DNA from: an uncultured Bariatricus sp. | GTDB lineage: Bacteria > Bacillota > Clostridia > Lachnospirales > Lachnospiraceae | Direction of reading: 5' to 3' | Assembly (NCBI GenBank): GCA_934320645.1 | Contig: CAKRFP010000042.1 | Location: 1 to 22,021 of the forward strand | DNA: 22,021 nt | Shown: positions 20,811 to 22,021 of the stretch, one piece after another | Position numbering within the stretch: position 1 is the first letter of the stretch | Layout of the letters: each line of letters starts with the position of its first letter | Notes under the pieces: model-generated | Told to the model about the DNA's origin: nothing | Database searches by the model: none | The model's input: the letters and a program-made list of their open reading frames with translations, nothing else | Position numbers and translations under genes: made by a program

Positions 20811-20853
20811 AAAAAACTATCCTGTGAGAATCCGAAACATTCCCACAGGATAG
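20811..20853 (-). terminator. Terminator of the PTS gene (convergent gap)
   Basis: CTATCCTGTG (20817-20826) pairs with CACAGGATAG (20844-20853), with an inner GAAT/ATTC stem. On the minus strand it is followed by TTTTTTGTGTG, a good intrinsic terminator for the gene ending at 20891. On the plus strand the T-run is more distant, so it works less well for the DUF885 gene. Confidence 0.8.
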
Positions 20854-20890
20854 CCCCTCAAACACATTTTTATATAATTTACACCTGAAT

Positions 20891-21943
20891 CTACAAATCC
20901 AGCTTCAGATCATTTTCCTTGATCCAGCCACATTTTCTCATCGGAATCGCAATTGCCCAGGAAAGTACTGCCGGAAGGATGAAGCAGATCAGCACAAGAC
21001 CTGCCCAGTCCATTCCGGTGATCGCTGCCTTTGTTCCCGCAGCAATATCATTTACCCAGCCAGTGTACACACCAATCTGTCCGACCAGTCCGCAGGTTCC
21101 CATTCCGGATGCCACTGCCGCACCGTTCATCTTCAGATGGAAGATACAGGTTGCGACCGGACCGGTAATTGCGGATGCCAGTGTTGGCGGGAGCCAGATT
21201 CTCGGGTTTCTCACGATGTTTCCCATCTGGAGCATCGAAGTTCCGATCCCCTGCGCAAAAAGACCACCCCATTTATTTTCCTTAAAACTCATAACCGCAA
21301 AACCAACCATCTGTGCACAGCAGCCGGCTACAGCAGCACCTCCGGCAAGCCCGGTAAGTGAAAGTGCCGCACAGATCGCTGCACTGCTGATCGGAAGTGT
21401 CAGCGCAATACCAACGATCACCGACACAAGAATTCCCATAAAGAAAGGCTGCAGTTCAGTCGCCCACATGATCGCAGTTCCCACGGTACTTGCCGCTGCT
21501 CCGATTGCCGGTGCGCATCCAAGTGAAAGCAGAACTCCCACACAGATCGTCACAAATGGTGTCACAATAATATCTATTTTTGTTTCTTTTGAAACCAGTT
21601 TCCCAAATTCTGCTGCAAAAATCGTAACGACCAAAACCGCAAGAGGTCCTCCGGCACCCCCAAGTTCATTCGCTGCCATTCCGACTGCTGCCAGTGAAAA
21701 CAATACAAGTGGCGGACACTGAAGTGCTACTCCGATCGAGACTGCCATCGCAGCTCCGGTTGCTCCCTTCGCATAACCGCCTACTGTTACAAGGATTCCT
21801 ATACCAAGCTGTTCTCCGAGTGTACTGATGATCGTACCGATCAGAAGCGATGCAAACAGTCCCTGCGCCATTGCACCAAGCGCATCGATTCCGTATCGCT
21901 TCGCTGAAAAGATAATATTTTTCTTTCTTAGAAACTCTTTCAT
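20891..21943 (-). CDS. PTS_EIIC_2 family membrane protein (PTS transporter subunit IIC-like)
   Basis: A 350-residue, very hydrophobic and glycine/alanine-rich protein with roughly nine to ten membrane segments. The start (A-K-R-Y-G-I-D-A-L-G-A-M-A-Q-G-L-F-A-S-L) and the C-terminal half (G-G-L-F-A-Q-G-I-G-T-S-M-L-Q, N-P-R-I-W-L-P-P) are typical of the PTS_EIIC_2 family (PF13303). No IIA or IIB component is encoded nearby, so it may not be a conventional sugar PTS; the substrate is unknown. RBS AGGAG lies upstream. The promoter region, 21944-22021, contains TATACA near 21975 and the palindrome TCACATGTGA at 21993-22002. Confidence 0.87.
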   Translation of the reverse strand: MKEFLRKKNIIFSAKRYGIDALGAMAQGLFASLLIGTIISTLGEQLGIGILVTVGGYAKGATGAAMAVSIGVALQCPPLVLFSLAAVGMAANELGGAGGPLAVLVVTIFAAEFGKLVSKETKIDIIVTPFVTICVGVLLSLGCAPAIGAAASTVGTAIMWATELQPFFMGILVSVIVGIALTLPISSAAICAALSLTGLAGGAAVAGCCAQMVGFAVMSFKENKWGGLFAQGIGTSMLQMGNIVRNPRIWLPPTLASAITGPVATCIFHLKMNGAAVASGMGTCGLVGQIGVYTGWVNDIAAGTKAAITGMDWAGLVLICFILPAVLSWAIAIPMRKCGWIKENDLKLDL

Positions 21944-22021
21944 AACTTTCTCCTGCTCCTGTCATTCTTTTAGTGTATAATCTACTGTCTTGTCACATGT
22001 GATTACTGTGCAATATTATCC

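Noticed and set aside
20919..21722. 267-codon plus-strand open frame across the PTS gene
   Set aside because: Mirror of a Gly/Ala-rich membrane protein; the Pro/Ala/Ile-rich translation is typical of antisense artefacts.
1..22021. Prophage, insertion sequence, CRISPR array, tRNA or rRNA
   Set aside because: No transposase, integrase or phage genes, no regularly spaced repeats and no tRNA-like cloverleaf or rRNA sequence was recognised.

Overview
The window looks like chromosomal DNA of a spore-forming, anaerobic gut-type Firmicute, most likely a member of the Lachnospiraceae (Clostridia). The case rests on gene content and style: a spoIIID start at the left edge, strong AGGAGG-type ribosome binding sites, a T-box in front of metG, a TPP riboswitch in front of thiW, the short anaerobic-type ThiC, a nadABC-niaR operon, and a PTS_EIIC_2 transporter. 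I cannot name the genus. No phage, transposase, CRISPR array, rRNA or tRNA was seen.

Layout. (1) 1-460, minus strand: 5' end of spoIIID and a 47-codon ORF of unclear status. (2) 696-2066, plus: a MATE efflux pump. (3) 2150-2560, plus: the most interesting part, two tandem, diverged copies of a small structured RNA. Each has its own promoter, a 5' hairpin, an unpaired C-rich linker, a second hairpin with compensatory base changes between copies, and a terminator hairpin. (4) 2713-3801, plus: a membrane zinc-protease-like DUF3810 protein. (5) 3818-9026, minus: lysR, a degenerate HPr-like gene, citrate synthase, an AIM24-like gene, rsmA and tatD. (6) 9233-12501, plus: a small orphan protein, TPP riboswitch-thiW, thiC, and a small membrane protein. 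(7) 12648-15027, minus: metG with its Met T-box leader. A repeat-like element lies between the T-box terminator and the metG start. (8) 15060-18846, minus: nadA-nadB-nadC-niaR with a NiaR-type operator over the nadA promoter. (9) 19032-20795, plus: a DUF885 protein. (10) 20891-21943, minus: a PTS_EIIC_2 membrane protein.

How it works together. ThiW imports a thiazole/thiamin precursor and ThiC makes the pyrimidine half of thiamin, with the TPP riboswitch providing feedback. NadA and NadB make quinolinate from aspartate and dihydroxyacetone phosphate. NadC converts it to nicotinate mononucleotide, and NiaR probably shuts the operon when niacin is available. metG, tatD and rsmA form a familiar Firmicute housekeeping neighbourhood, here split by the oppositely oriented thiamin block. 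Several CDS starts were moved downstream of the longest ORF because a good ribosome binding site sits inside the longer version.
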